From assembly GCA_030426765.1 (NCBI GenBank), contig JAUHXV010000012.1, positions 1 to 64,000 of the forward strand: a stretch of DNA of 64,000 nucleotides, in the 5' to 3' direction. The notes beneath the pieces were generated by a model. That model did no database searches and was not told the origin of the DNA. It saw only the letters and a program-made list of their open reading frames with translations. The position numbers and the translations under genes were made by a program. The DNA comes from Bacteroidia bacterium. GTDB taxonomy: Bacteria > Bacteroidota > Bacteroidia > Chitinophagales > Saprospiraceae. Positions 1-8,098 of this stretch are shown here, piece by piece. How positions within the stretch are numbered: the first letter of the stretch is position 1; the number at the start of each line of letters is the position of its first letter.

Positions 1-45
1 AAAGAGGTTTTTAAGTTGCTGCAGGTCCTTCAAAGGATCAGTCAT
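1..45 (-). CDS. 5' end of an unidentified gene running off the left edge
   Basis: On the minus strand an ATG at 45 opens a frame that stays open to the window edge, giving 15 residues (MTDPLKDLQQLKNLF). It lies 40 bases downstream of the serine hydrolase gene on the same strand, so it could be the next gene in that transcript. Too little is present to name a family. It may be a chance frame. Confidence 0.4.
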   Translation of the reverse strand, partial: MTDPLKDLQQLKNLF

Positions 46-85
46 GGTACTGTATTTTACTGGATCAATTATGCTTATGGAAATC

Positions 86-1129
86 TTATTGTATCATATC
101 GAGCACGCGGAGTGCCAGATTTTCAGAACCTAATGCGCCATTGGAGATCACTACGACACCTTTCATGCGCTCAGGTACAAACGCGATTGCGATGTGATGT
201 CCGCCGGTTCGGCCGGTATGAAAACACGCCACACCGGATCCGAAAGGTACTAAAAACCAACCTGCCCGAATCAGGAATTCGCCTTTTCGACTGAGTCGGT
301 TCACTTCCTTTTTTGTCTTGCGGAGATCAATGGGATCCGCTGATGGCAACCTCTCCGAAATCGACCTGACAAACCTGAGTACATCACGCATAGACGATTT
401 TAATCCAAATGAGGTTTGAAATGCATTGACATGCCACGGAGGTCGGGGCTGACCATCCATCCCATATCCCGATGCTACCTGATCATCCGAAATACGCCAT
501 GTTGTATTTTTCATGGCCAGCACATCCGTAAATTTCATTTTTGAAAAAGCATCCTGCCCGCCGGCCCGATCAAATACCCACTGCAAAAGTGCGTAGCCGG
601 TATGGCTGTATAAAAACTGTCCGGGTGAGGTAGGCATGGCTTGTATATCCCGGGCAAAATAATCAGGAGTATATAACCGATAAGGGTCATTCAGGTCTTC
701 TTCATAAACACCTAATTGGGGTGGCCACAAAGGAAGACCACTACGATGGTGCAACACATGTCGCAACGTGAGCGATTTGATTTTTGCTGTGCACATCGTA
801 TCCGGTAAAAAGTCACAAACAGATGCATCCAGAGACCATGCCATCGAATCCATGAGTTGCTCCGTCAACCAATACACGAATGGTTTGGTCACGCTTCCTA
901 ACTCATACAGCGAGTCGGAACTCATGGACTGCCCAAAATTCTCTATAAAGGTGTTTTCTCCGTCTATGACCCCGACCAGCACACCGGGTACAAGGCTAAA
1001 ATCAATGTCGACTTCCTTTCGGATGGTTTGGTCAATGGCGTGATGGAGGTTTGCATTTTGCGCGGATAGTGCACAGGACATGGCGCCAAATAGTAAAGCA
1101 AAAACGATTAGCCGCCGGAGTTGTCTCAT
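86..1129 (-). CDS. Serine hydrolase of the beta-lactamase / penicillin-binding protein family
   Basis: This 347-residue protein has the class C beta-lactamase/DD-peptidase fold, probably a periplasmic or secreted peptidase or esterase. An N-terminal signal peptide covers about residues 1-23. The nucleophile motif SxxK is S79-V-T-K82. The second motif is Y174-S-H176, where the family usually has YxN, and HTG at 304-306 is the third motif. The segment LRHVLHHRSGLP matches the conserved region after the nucleophile (usually LLxHTSGLP). The asparagine-to-histidine change argues against a true beta-lactamase, and many Bacteroidota paralogues of this kind have unknown substrates. The fold is clear; the substrate is not. 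Confidence 0.85.
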   Translation of the reverse strand: MRQLRRLIVFALLFGAMSCALSAQNANLHHAIDQTIRKEVDIDFSLVPGVLVGVIDGENTFIENFGQSMSSDSLYELGSVTKPFVYWLTEQLMDSMAWSLDASVCDFLPDTMCTAKIKSLTLRHVLHHRSGLPLWPPQLGVYEEDLNDPYRLYTPDYFARDIQAMPTSPGQFLYSHTGYALLQWVFDRAGGQDAFSKMKFTDVLAMKNTTWRISDDQVASGYGMDGQPRPPWHVNAFQTSFGLKSSMRDVLRFVRSISERLPSADPIDLRKTKKEVNRLSRKGEFLIRAGWFLVPFGSGVACFHTGRTGGHHIAIAFVPERMKGVVVISNGALGSENLALRVLDMIQ

Positions 1130-1195
1130 ATCACAATAGAATAAAGTGTGTCGCGCAATTTAGGGTGTTTCTTATCTTTCTTCCAACTTTACACC

Positions 1196-1984
1196 ATGAC
1201 ATCCGAAATCTTATCCTCCAAAACCACAAAGCTTTTTATCCTCCTGGGAGGCTTTTTTGTGACCAATGCCCTGCTGGCAGAATTCATTGGTATCAAGATA
1301 TTCTCTCTTGAAAAAGTATTTGGTATGGATCCATTGGCGATGACGTTTTTTGGCGTCAATGATCTGGGATTCAACCTGACTGCAGGTGTGCTTTTATGGC
1401 CCGTAGTGTTTGTCATGACGGATATCATCAATGAGTACTTTGGAAAAAAGGGGGTTCGTTTTCTCTCCTGGCTGGCTGTAGGCCTTATCATCTATGCCTT
1501 CTTCATGGCCTTTCTCGCGATAAAAGCGCCTCCCAATGACTGGTGGCAATCCCTCAGCGGTGTACGGGATGACCCGACTAAATCGCTGCCGGACATGGAT
1601 CTCGCGTTCTCCCGCATCTTCGGACAAGGCTTGTGGATTATTGCAGGCTCCGTCATCGCTTTTCTGATCGGTCAGATGATCGATGTCTTTGTTTTCCAGC
1701 GCATTCGGCGCATCACCGGGGAAAGTAAAGTCTGGCTTCGCGCAACCGGATCTACCCTGGTTTCCCAGTTTATTGACAGTTTCGTGGTACTCCTGATAGC
1801 CTTCTACATAGGCGCTGACTGGCCGCTCACCCGGGTACTGGCGATCGGCGTAGTCAATTATATCTACAAGTTTTCGATGGCCATTATCCTTACACCTGTC
1901 ATCTACCTGGCCCATTTTTACATCGATCGATACCTGGGGAAAGAACTGGCCGATCAGATGAAGGCAGCAGCCACCGCACAATAG
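1196..1984 (+). CDS. yhhQ: Queuosine precursor transporter (YhhQ/VUT family)
   Basis: An integral inner-membrane protein of 262 residues with about six hydrophobic segments. The family imports 7-cyano- or 7-aminomethyl-7-deazaguanine for tRNA queuosine synthesis. Family-typical stretches are FVMTDIINEYFGKKGVR near residue 75, and the later region with QMIDVFVFQRIR and GSTLVSQFIDSF. The ATG at 1196 is chosen because the protein then starts directly before the first membrane segment; a GTG at 1148 would add 16 atypical residues. It is transcribed divergently from the serine hydrolase, and smc follows 97 bases downstream on the same strand. Confidence 0.88.
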   Translation: MTSEILSSKTTKLFILLGGFFVTNALLAEFIGIKIFSLEKVFGMDPLAMTFFGVNDLGFNLTAGVLLWPVVFVMTDIINEYFGKKGVRFLSWLAVGLIIYAFFMAFLAIKAPPNDWWQSLSGVRDDPTKSLPDMDLAFSRIFGQGLWIIAGSVIAFLIGQMIDVFVFQRIRRITGESKVWLRATGSTLVSQFIDSFVVLLIAFYIGADWPLTRVLAIGVVNYIYKFSMAIILTPVIYLAHFYIDRYLGKELADQMKAAATAQ

Positions 1985-2081
1985 TTTGCCTTCCAATGCC
2001 CAATGAATATCATATAGATATATGTGATCCCGGAGGATATATAGCAAAAAATCTTATAAATGATTGTCATATCTTTGGCCA

Positions 2082-5000
2082 ATGCGATTGAAGAGTCTGG
2101 AAATAAAGGGTTTTAAAAGCTTTGCCAACGATACCCGACTTCACTTTGAGGAAGATGTCATCGGGATCGTCGGTCCCAACGGCGCCGGTAAATCCAATGT
2201 GGTGGATGCCATCCGATGGGTGCTTGGAGAGCAAAAAGGGAAGGAACTGCGCCTGGAGTCTATGGGCGATGTCATATTCAACGGGACAAAGAAAAGAAAG
2301 CCCAGCCCGGTGGCGCAGGTAGCGATCACCTTTGATAATAATCTCGGGGTCTTACCTTCCGAATATCAGGAAGTCATGATCTCCCGCCACCTCTACAGAA
2401 GTGGAGAAAGCGAATACAAACTCAACGGGGTCAGTTGTCGCCTGAAAGACATTCAGTCCCTGCTGATCGATACCGGTATTGGTTCTAACTCTTACGCCAT
2501 CATCGCCCTTGGCATGGTAGATGATATCCTGTACGATAAGGATAATGCCCGTCGCAGAATGTTTGAACAGGCTGCCGGAATCTCTAAGTACAAAAAGCGC
2601 AAGCATGAAACCATGCTGAAGCTTAAAGCCACCACCGAAGATCTGACCCGTGTCGAAGATATTCTGAAGGAAATCGAGATCAACCTCGAATCTCTGGGCA
2701 AGCAAGCGAAGCGCACGGCCAAATATTTTGACCTTAAAAACAAATACAAATCCTTCAGTCTGACACTCGGGGCTCGCAATAATGTGGAATTGCGTGAGCA
2801 GTTTAAAACGTCCGAAAAAGTCATCCAGGAACAAACGGATCTGTATTCCGGACTCGATGCTGCATTGAATGGCATGCATGCGGATCTGGAAAAAATGAAA
2901 AAGGATCACCTGGGCGATGAAATGTCTGTCAGTGCATTCCAGAAAGAACTCAATGAGCTTGTCTCACAGATACGTTCGACAGAAAATGATAAAAATCTGG
3001 CGGAGCAAAAGATAGCCTTCATCCGACAGAACAAGAAAAACCTGGAAACACAAATTCTCCAGGCCGATGAGCGCATCGGAAAATTCCAGCAGGATATCGT
3101 GGGTGTTCGTGCGCAACACGACGAACAAGCAAGCAAACTTGCTGCTCACCGCGAACAATTATCCGCTGCTCAGGCTGCCCGTGATGAAGTCGCTGCGCGC
3201 TACCACGAAATGGTAGAGAACCGCGATGAAGTCAATGAAGCACACCAGCAGTTTGAAAAAGAAGTCTTCGATCTCGAAAAGAACATCGCCGTTTTACTCA
3301 ATAACGCTGAAATCCTGCGAAACGAAAACAGGATCATCGCAGATGAAACCTCCCGACTCGAAGAAGAGGCAGGTAAGCTGCGAGATCGGCTGAAAGAAGA
3401 AGGCGAAAAGAAAGAAAAGGCTGCACAGGAACTTGCCGCCCTTGAAGAGGAGGAACTTAAACGTTTACGTACCATCCGTACGCTGGAAGTCAATCTGTCT
3501 GCCGAACTTGAAGAATTACGTCAAACTCAGCGTAAGCTCGATGCGCGAACACATGAAGCTGACCTGCTGAAGGACATGATCTCCAATCTGGAGGGATTTC
3601 CGGAGTCGATTAAATTTTTGAATAAAGCGCAGGACTGGAATACGGCTGCCCCACTCCTTTCTGATGTGATCTACTGTGACCAGAAATACAGGGTTATGGT
3701 CGAACAAATCCTGGAGCCTTATCTGAATTATTACGTCGTAAAAACCTGGGACGAAGCTTCGCATGCGGTCAAACTCCTCAGCTTTGCGCAAAAAGGAAGG
3801 GCTAACTTTTTTATCCTTTCGGAGTTTGATCGTGCTATGGCGACCGAACCGATCGATGGACTTTCACCATTACTCTCGCATATAGAAATTGAGCAGGGTT
3901 ATGAAAATATAGTTCGACGACTCCTGTACAAAGTATATGTCAGTGAAGGCTCTGCACTCGATCCGGTAAATGCATCGGTCGACATCAATACGCTGACGAT
4001 TATCGACAAGCAGGCGCAGATGATTCGCCGGGCCGGACAGCTGACCGGTGGTAGCATCGGTCTCTTTGAAGGGAAAAAACTCGGCCGGAAAAAACATCTC
4101 GAACACCTTGAGCAGGAAATCCTGGAATTGCGCAAAACATGGCATGCAGTACAGGCCAAAGTGCATGCTTCTCAGGCACAACTAACCAATCTGCAGAATG
4201 TCGATGTGAGTGAACAGTTGCAGGGACTGCGTCAGCATGCTGTCCAACTCATGCAATCCTATTCGGAAATTAACTCCCGCCTGCAACATATCGCTGAACG
4301 GCTCGAAGACAGTAAAAACAGAACAGGCAAAAACCATCAGACCCTCCTGGAGATCGAACAAAAAGTAGAGTCCGCCTCCGAGAGCCTGAAACAAAAGAAA
4401 GCTGCCTTCGAAACGCATGCTGCGTCGAAATCGCAAACCGAAGAAAAATACAAGCAGATTCAGTCCGAGTTGAATGAAGCAGAAGCTGCCGCTAATGAAC
4501 TCAAGCTACAGGAGATACATCTCGCCAATAAACTTGAAAGTCTGGGTCGGGAACTCAAGTACAACACTGATCAAAGCGAACAAATCCTTCAGGCTAAAGA
4601 ACAGCACAAACAACAAATAGACACTGAGTCTGAAGAGTTGGAACGCATGCTTGGCACCGTCGAGGAAATGTCCAACGCTCTCCATGAGCAGTACGAACAG
4701 AAAAAATCTAAAGAGACTCATCTGACTGAGGTAGAACAGGGATATTACCAACAACGCAATCTGATCAGCGAAGGAGAAGAGAAAATCAAGCAGGAAGAGA
4801 AAAAGCGTACACAGTTACAAATTCATATCAATGAGCTAAAGGATCAGCACAATCAGCTGAAATACCGCCTGATCGCCATTTCCGAACGCATGGAAGTTGA
4901 GTTTGGCGTACGCCTGGAGGACATCACCGACGAGCACCTGAATGAGGATATACCGCTGGATGAGCTCGAAGAAAAAGTATTACGTCTGCGTAAACGCCTT

Positions 5001-5639
5001 GAAAATTACGGAGAGATTAATCCGATGGCGGTGGATGCGTACGAAGAAATTAAAATCCGGTACGACAACATCAACAACCAGCGCCAGGATATCCTGACCG
5101 CTAAAGATTCGTTGCTCGAGACCATCTCTGAAATCGAAGAAACCGCCACCAGCCAGTTTCTGGAATCATTCGATAGAGTGCGTGAAAACTTTGTAGATGT
5201 ATTCCGCAGCCTGTTTACGCAAGACGATGCATGCGATCTCATACTCCTGAATCCGGAGTCGCCATTGGAATCCAATATCGACATCATCGCCAAGCCGAAA
5301 GGAAAACGGCCTAAGTCACTGTCACAACTTTCCGGCGGAGAGAAGACACTTACGGCCATCGCACTTCTTTTTGCCTTGTACCTGATGAAGCCGGCTCCTT
5401 TCTGTGTATTTGACGAGGTAGATGCTCCCTTGGATGATGCCAATATTCAGAAGTTCAACAAGATTATCAAGAAGTTCTCTGCCCAGTCTCAGTTTATCAT
5501 CGTGACCCACAATAAGTCCACGATGGCGGCCGTCGATACCATTTACGGTGTCTATATGGAAGAGCAGGGTGTATCCGGGCTCAGCCAGGTAGATTTCAGA
5601 GAGTTTGATCAGCGTGAAAGTCTGGCGCTGCAGAATTAA
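2082..5639 (+). CDS. smc: Chromosome segregation protein SMC
   Basis: An 1185-residue SMC ATPase, the normal length for bacterial SMC, which with ScpAB forms the condensin that organises replicated origins. The Walker A motif GPNGAGKS is at residues 31-38. Two long coiled-coil arms flank a hinge domain around residues 500-660, which contains SIGLFEGKK and related hinge residues. The C-terminal ATPase half carries the signature LSGGEK near 1083 and Walker B FCVFDEVDAP near 1106. The ATG at 2082 gives the standard start MRLKSLEIKGFKSFA; a TTG at 2064 would add six residues. A strong hairpin follows the stop codon. Confidence 0.97.
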   Translation: MRLKSLEIKGFKSFANDTRLHFEEDVIGIVGPNGAGKSNVVDAIRWVLGEQKGKELRLESMGDVIFNGTKKRKPSPVAQVAITFDNNLGVLPSEYQEVMISRHLYRSGESEYKLNGVSCRLKDIQSLLIDTGIGSNSYAIIALGMVDDILYDKDNARRRMFEQAAGISKYKKRKHETMLKLKATTEDLTRVEDILKEIEINLESLGKQAKRTAKYFDLKNKYKSFSLTLGARNNVELREQFKTSEKVIQEQTDLYSGLDAALNGMHADLEKMKKDHLGDEMSVSAFQKELNELVSQIRSTENDKNLAEQKIAFIRQNKKNLETQILQADERIGKFQQDIVGVRAQHDEQASKLAAHREQLSAAQAARDEVAARYHEMVENRDEVNEAHQQFEKEVFDLEKNIAVLLNNAEILRNENRIIADETSRLEEEAGKLRDRLKEEGEKKEKAAQELAALEEEELKRLRTIRTLEVNLSAELEELRQTQRKLDARTHEADLLKDMISNLEGFPESIKFLNKAQDWNTAAPLLSDVIYCDQKYRVMVEQILEPYLNYYVVKTWDEASHAVKLLSFAQKGRANFFILSEFDRAMATEPIDGLSPLLSHIEIEQGYENIVRRLLYKVYVSEGSALDPVNASVDINTLTIIDKQAQMIRRAGQLTGGSIGLFEGKKLGRKKHLEHLEQEILELRKTWHAVQAKVHASQAQLTNLQNVDVSEQLQGLRQHAVQLMQSYSEINSRLQHIAERLEDSKNRTGKNHQTLLEIEQKVESASESLKQKKAAFETHAASKSQTEEKYKQIQSELNEAEAAANELKLQEIHLANKLESLGRELKYNTDQSEQILQAKEQHKQQIDTESEELERMLGTVEEMSNALHEQYEQKKSKETHLTEVEQGYYQQRNLISEGEEKIKQEEKKRTQLQIHINELKDQHNQLKYRLIAISERMEVEFGVRLEDITDEHLNEDIPLDELEEKVLRLRKRLENYGEINPMAVDAYEEIKIRYDNINNQRQDILTAKDSLLETISEIEETATSQFLESFDRVRENFVDVFRSLFTQDDACDLILLNPESPLESNIDIIAKPKGKRPKSLSQLSGGEKTLTAIALLFALYLMKPAPFCVFDEVDAPLDDANIQKFNKIIKKFSAQSQFIIVTHNKSTMAAVDTIYGVYMEEQGVSGLSQVDFREFDQRESLALQN

Positions 5640-5645
5640 CCTTCC

Positions 5646-5681
5646 TCACAAGTGAACAAAATAAATTTTGTCCACTTGTGA
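5646..5681. terminator. Long hairpin just after smc
   Basis: Seven bases after the smc stop codon is a nearly perfect inverted repeat. The arms are TCACAAGTG and CACTTGTGA, then one A/C mismatch, then ACAAAAT paired with ATTTTGT around a two-base loop. There is no T-run after it, so it may act as an mRNA 3'-end stabiliser or a factor-dependent stop rather than a classic intrinsic terminator. Confidence 0.5.
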
Positions 5682-5751
5682 ACTCAATTCGCCGACAGCC
5701 TTCTTGTTACTTTTTATACCGGCTATGAATTATTGACAAGTTCAGGGTCCT

Positions 5752-5785
5752 GTAGGCACAGATCTGTTACTTTTTTTCTTGCCAT
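5752..5785 (+). repeat. Partial extra copy of the repeat-element left arm
   Basis: The stretch reading GGCACAGATCTGTTAC followed by a T-run and TTGCCA nearly matches bases 5958-5987 inside the larger repeat that starts at 5881. The region from 5682 to 5880 otherwise holds no gene I can support. Confidence 0.5.
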
Positions 5786-5880
5786 GTAAATGATAATTCT
5801 ACAGGGACGTGTCCTGAAACCGATAGTGTTTTCAGGATTGTCATCCTGTAATATTTTAATTGCAGGACACGAAAAAGTAT

Positions 5881-6276
5881 CCGCCTCAGGCTGACTAGTC
5901 ACGTAAAAAGGTCCTTTACTTAGTTTAACAACGGTTTGATACATTAAACGTGAAAAAGGCACAGATCTGTTACTTTTTTCATTGCCAAAAAAGTAACCAA
6001 AAAGTCTAGTCGCGCAAAAAACTCGCCTTGCGTTTCGATCTTTGTTTAAGGCACTAGGTTACTTTGTATTCGATTTCACATTTCCTTCCATTTCCGCTTG
6101 CGGACGGAAATAGAAGATAGTTAGGGTGCTCATACAGTTTTGCGCGACAGGACTTTGCTGGTAGAAATTGACTTTTCAATACCATATAAAAATTAATTTC
6201 CCCACGGGAAATGTTCTCCGCGTAATCAGTGCACTCCGCGCATTCTGCGATTCAAACAGGTGAGCGAGGCGAATCT
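5881..6276. repeat. Long interspersed intergenic repeat, copy A
   Basis: About 400 bases that recur at 20761-21186. Both flanks are highly similar between copies (5881-6024 and 6140-6276), but the middle differs. The left flank has a perfect 11-bp hairpin (GTTACTTTTTT / AAAAAAGTAAC). The variable middle is bounded by inverted arms GTCGCGCAAAA near 6010 and TTTTGCGCGAC near 6139, and contains a further hairpin around 6085-6115. The right flank has ATTTCCC/GGGAAAT near 6196-6212. I see no credible protein. It fills the gap between smc and the YkuK-like gene; 6277-6473 shows nothing else I can name. Confidence 0.75.
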
Positions 6277-6473
6277 ACTCCCCAATTGATCTGATGCGTG
6301 ACAAGATTCTGTGAACGCCTCAAAATCAGCTACACCCACAAAAAAGTCATTTTCTGTCATGATATTGCCACATATTACATTTATTTTACATATATATTAA
6401 ATTAAAATAACTGACTCATGCACAATTCTGTATATATTTAGCATATTAACTCACAACCACAAAAGACTTTCTT

Positions 6474-6944
6474 ATGGGATGGAGACGACTTAATGGCGAA
6501 CTCATTAGAGATGATATTCTGCAGGCTGTCCGTCAAACGGTAGAGGCAGAAATAGTTGCGGGCTACAAACTCAAAGTTTGTATTGGTACGGACTCGCAGG
6601 TACGCGGATCCATCATTGAGTTTGCAACCGTGATCGTTTTCCTGCGTGAGAAAAAAGGCGGGTTTATGTTTATTCACAACGAGAAAATGGAGCGTACGAT
6701 GAGTCTGCGTGAACGCATGATCACCGAGGTCTCTAAGTCCGTGGATATCGCCTACAAACTCTGCGACCTGCTGGATCGCTATGACATAGGCCTTGAAGTA
6801 CATGCAGACATCAATACAGATCCACACTTCAAATCCAATGAAGCGTTACGAGAGGCGATGGGATATATCCTTGGAATGGGCTTTGTCTTTAAAGCTAAGC
6901 CGGATGCCTTTGCCAGTTCATCCTGCGCGGATAAGGTGGTCTGA
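6474..6944 (+). CDS. YkuK-type ribonuclease H-like protein
   Basis: A 156-residue protein matching the small RNase H-like family typified by Bacillus YkuK (DUF458). Family-like stretches are CIGTDSQV near residues 36-43, EVHADINTDPHFKSN near 108-122, and the C-terminal PDAFASSSCADKV. The aspartates in GTDSQ and HADIN resemble RNase H-fold acidic residues, but the biochemical role of the family is not settled. It stands alone after the intergenic repeat and converges with the next gene, whose stop codon directly abuts this one. Confidence 0.82.
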   Translation: MGWRRLNGELIRDDILQAVRQTVEAEIVAGYKLKVCIGTDSQVRGSIIEFATVIVFLREKKGGFMFIHNEKMERTMSLRERMITEVSKSVDIAYKLCDLLDRYDIGLEVHADINTDPHFKSNEALREAMGYILGMGFVFKAKPDAFASSSCADKVV

Positions 6945-7457
6945 TTATTCTTCTTTATGCGGCCTGGTTTCCAGGATAATGACTTCTTTTTCCGCATCTT
7001 TTTTGGCTTTTTCTTCTGCCATCCGTTTTTGAATGACAGCGACCTCTTCTTCAAGCTTTAAGGGTTGTTCATTCAGATTCCGATGCCAGGTCAGGATGAT
7101 GACTTCCACCATATCATCAGGCCTTGAGATGCCCTTTTGTTTGAGATAGTCTGAAATACGCGAGCCTTCTTCCAATCCCCAGTTGATCAAAATCCATCGT
7201 CCCAGCCCAAAATGTAATTTCCTGCGAATTGAATCTTCCGGAGCAGCCTTAAACGCCGCCAGACCCTCGGTATTGGAAAGTCGGTTGAGTTCCCCAAAGG
7301 CATCTTCCAGATCCATAGGGATGTACACGCCATTGATCATTTCCAGTTTGATCCGCCGGGCATAGTTTTCTTCAAATTCTTCCTCGGTCTGAGCAAATCC
7401 CGAAATAGAGAGCGTCAGAAATGTGAGTAAAAGCGCAAAACGTGATAATGTTTTCAT
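6945..7457 (-). CDS. Secreted DUF6794 protein
   Basis: A 170-residue protein with a signal peptide (about residues 1-22, ending SGFAQ). The middle contains YIPMDLEDAFGELNRL and LHFGLGRWILINWGLEEGSR, which match my recollection of the DUF6794 domain, whose function is unknown. The C-terminus is rich in Lys and Glu and probably helical. The ATG at 7457 is chosen because it opens the signal peptide; an upstream in-frame start at 7553 would add a non-signal-like leader overlapping the divergent gene. Likely periplasmic. Confidence 0.75.
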   Translation of the reverse strand: MKTLSRFALLLTFLTLSISGFAQTEEEFEENYARRIKLEMINGVYIPMDLEDAFGELNRLSNTEGLAAFKAAPEDSIRRKLHFGLGRWILINWGLEEGSRISDYLKQKGISRPDDMVEVIILTWHRNLNEQPLKLEEEVAVIQKRMAEEKAKKDAEKEVIILETRPHKEE

Positions 7458-7519
7458 AGCAGAAAGATAAACATCGATTAGGATCAATATATTGTCATGA
7501 TAAAAAGTTCCACCACCCG

Positions 7520-7825
7520 ATGAAAAAACTTGCGCCCGGTGCTCTCCGCACAAATCTGCTGATAGTCATCTTACTTCAGGCAGTACTCTATTCCGGCTTG
7601 TGGCTCTGGGATGAATACGTCGCCTCCTATTTTACGCTGATCCTGCCGGGTATCATTCTGGCCATTCTCCTCCTGTCGACAATATCCGATTTCATCGAAC
7701 CTTCGCGGATTCCGGGCTGGTATTACTGGATCATGTTTGTTTCCATCCTCACCCCGCTCATCGTCGGTGCTTTGTTTTATTCGCTCTATGGTGGCCAGCT
7801 GGATTGGCTGGTGTTTAGTGGGTGA
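7520..7825 (+). CDS. Small three-pass membrane protein, function unknown
   Basis: A 101-residue protein with three hydrophobic segments (about residues 12-30, 36-55 and 66-90). I recognise no family. It is divergent from the DUF6794 gene. An ATG at 7520, good coding character and a hydrophobic pattern with charged loops (SDFIEPSRIPG) support a real gene. Function cannot be inferred. Confidence 0.6.
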   Translation: MKKLAPGALRTNLLIVILLQAVLYSGLWLWDEYVASYFTLILPGIILAILLLSTISDFIEPSRIPGWYYWIMFVSILTPLIVGALFYSLYGGQLDWLVFSG

Positions 7826-7951
7826 GGGAGTGATGGGGTGAGGGAGTGATGGTCTCCTTCGCTAAAGCTACGGCGACTGAGAGATGAGGGAGTGAGGGGG
7901 TGATGGTCTCCTTCGCTAAAGCTACGGCGACTGAAAGGTGAGGGAGTGATT
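7822..7951 (+). repeat. Tandem direct repeat of about 54 bases
   Basis: A block containing TGGTCTCCTTCGCTAAAGC and the following CTACGGCGACTGA occurs at about 7849-7883 and again at 7903-7937, joined by variants of GTGAGGGAGTGATG that recur four to five times. It lies in the 273-base gap between the small membrane gene and mutS2, and no coding frame crosses it convincingly. Confidence 0.75.
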
Positions 7952-7966
7952 TAGAAATACTGACTA

Positions 7967-8092
7967 CTCACCCCTGTACTACCTCCTGTCGTCGGAGTAC
8001 AGGGTCTTCCCTACACTACTATGAATATAGGCTAAACGCTTCGCTCCGATTCTCACCCCTGTACTACCTCCTATCGTCGGAGTACAGGGTCT
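7967..8092. repeat. Two copies of a 41-base hairpin unit downstream of mutS2
   Basis: The unit CTCACCCCTGTACTACCTCC and its continuation occur at 7967-8008 and 8052-8092, differing at one base. Each can fold with CCCTGTACT pairing AGTACAGGG (7972-7980/7996-8004 and 8057-8065/8081-8089). Copy 2 lies seven bases from the mutS2 stop, so it may mark the transcript end, although there is no T-run. Confidence 0.65.
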
Positions 8093-8098
8093 GCGATT

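Noticed and set aside
5723-5962. 79-codon minus-strand frame within the first repeat element region
   Set aside because: It lies across the repeat arms, is not preserved in the second copy and looks non-coding.
5881-6276. Repeat element as a CRISPR array or transposon with transposase
   Set aside because: There is no regular repeat-spacer pattern, only two distant copies and internal hairpins, and no transposase frame or target-site duplication is visible.
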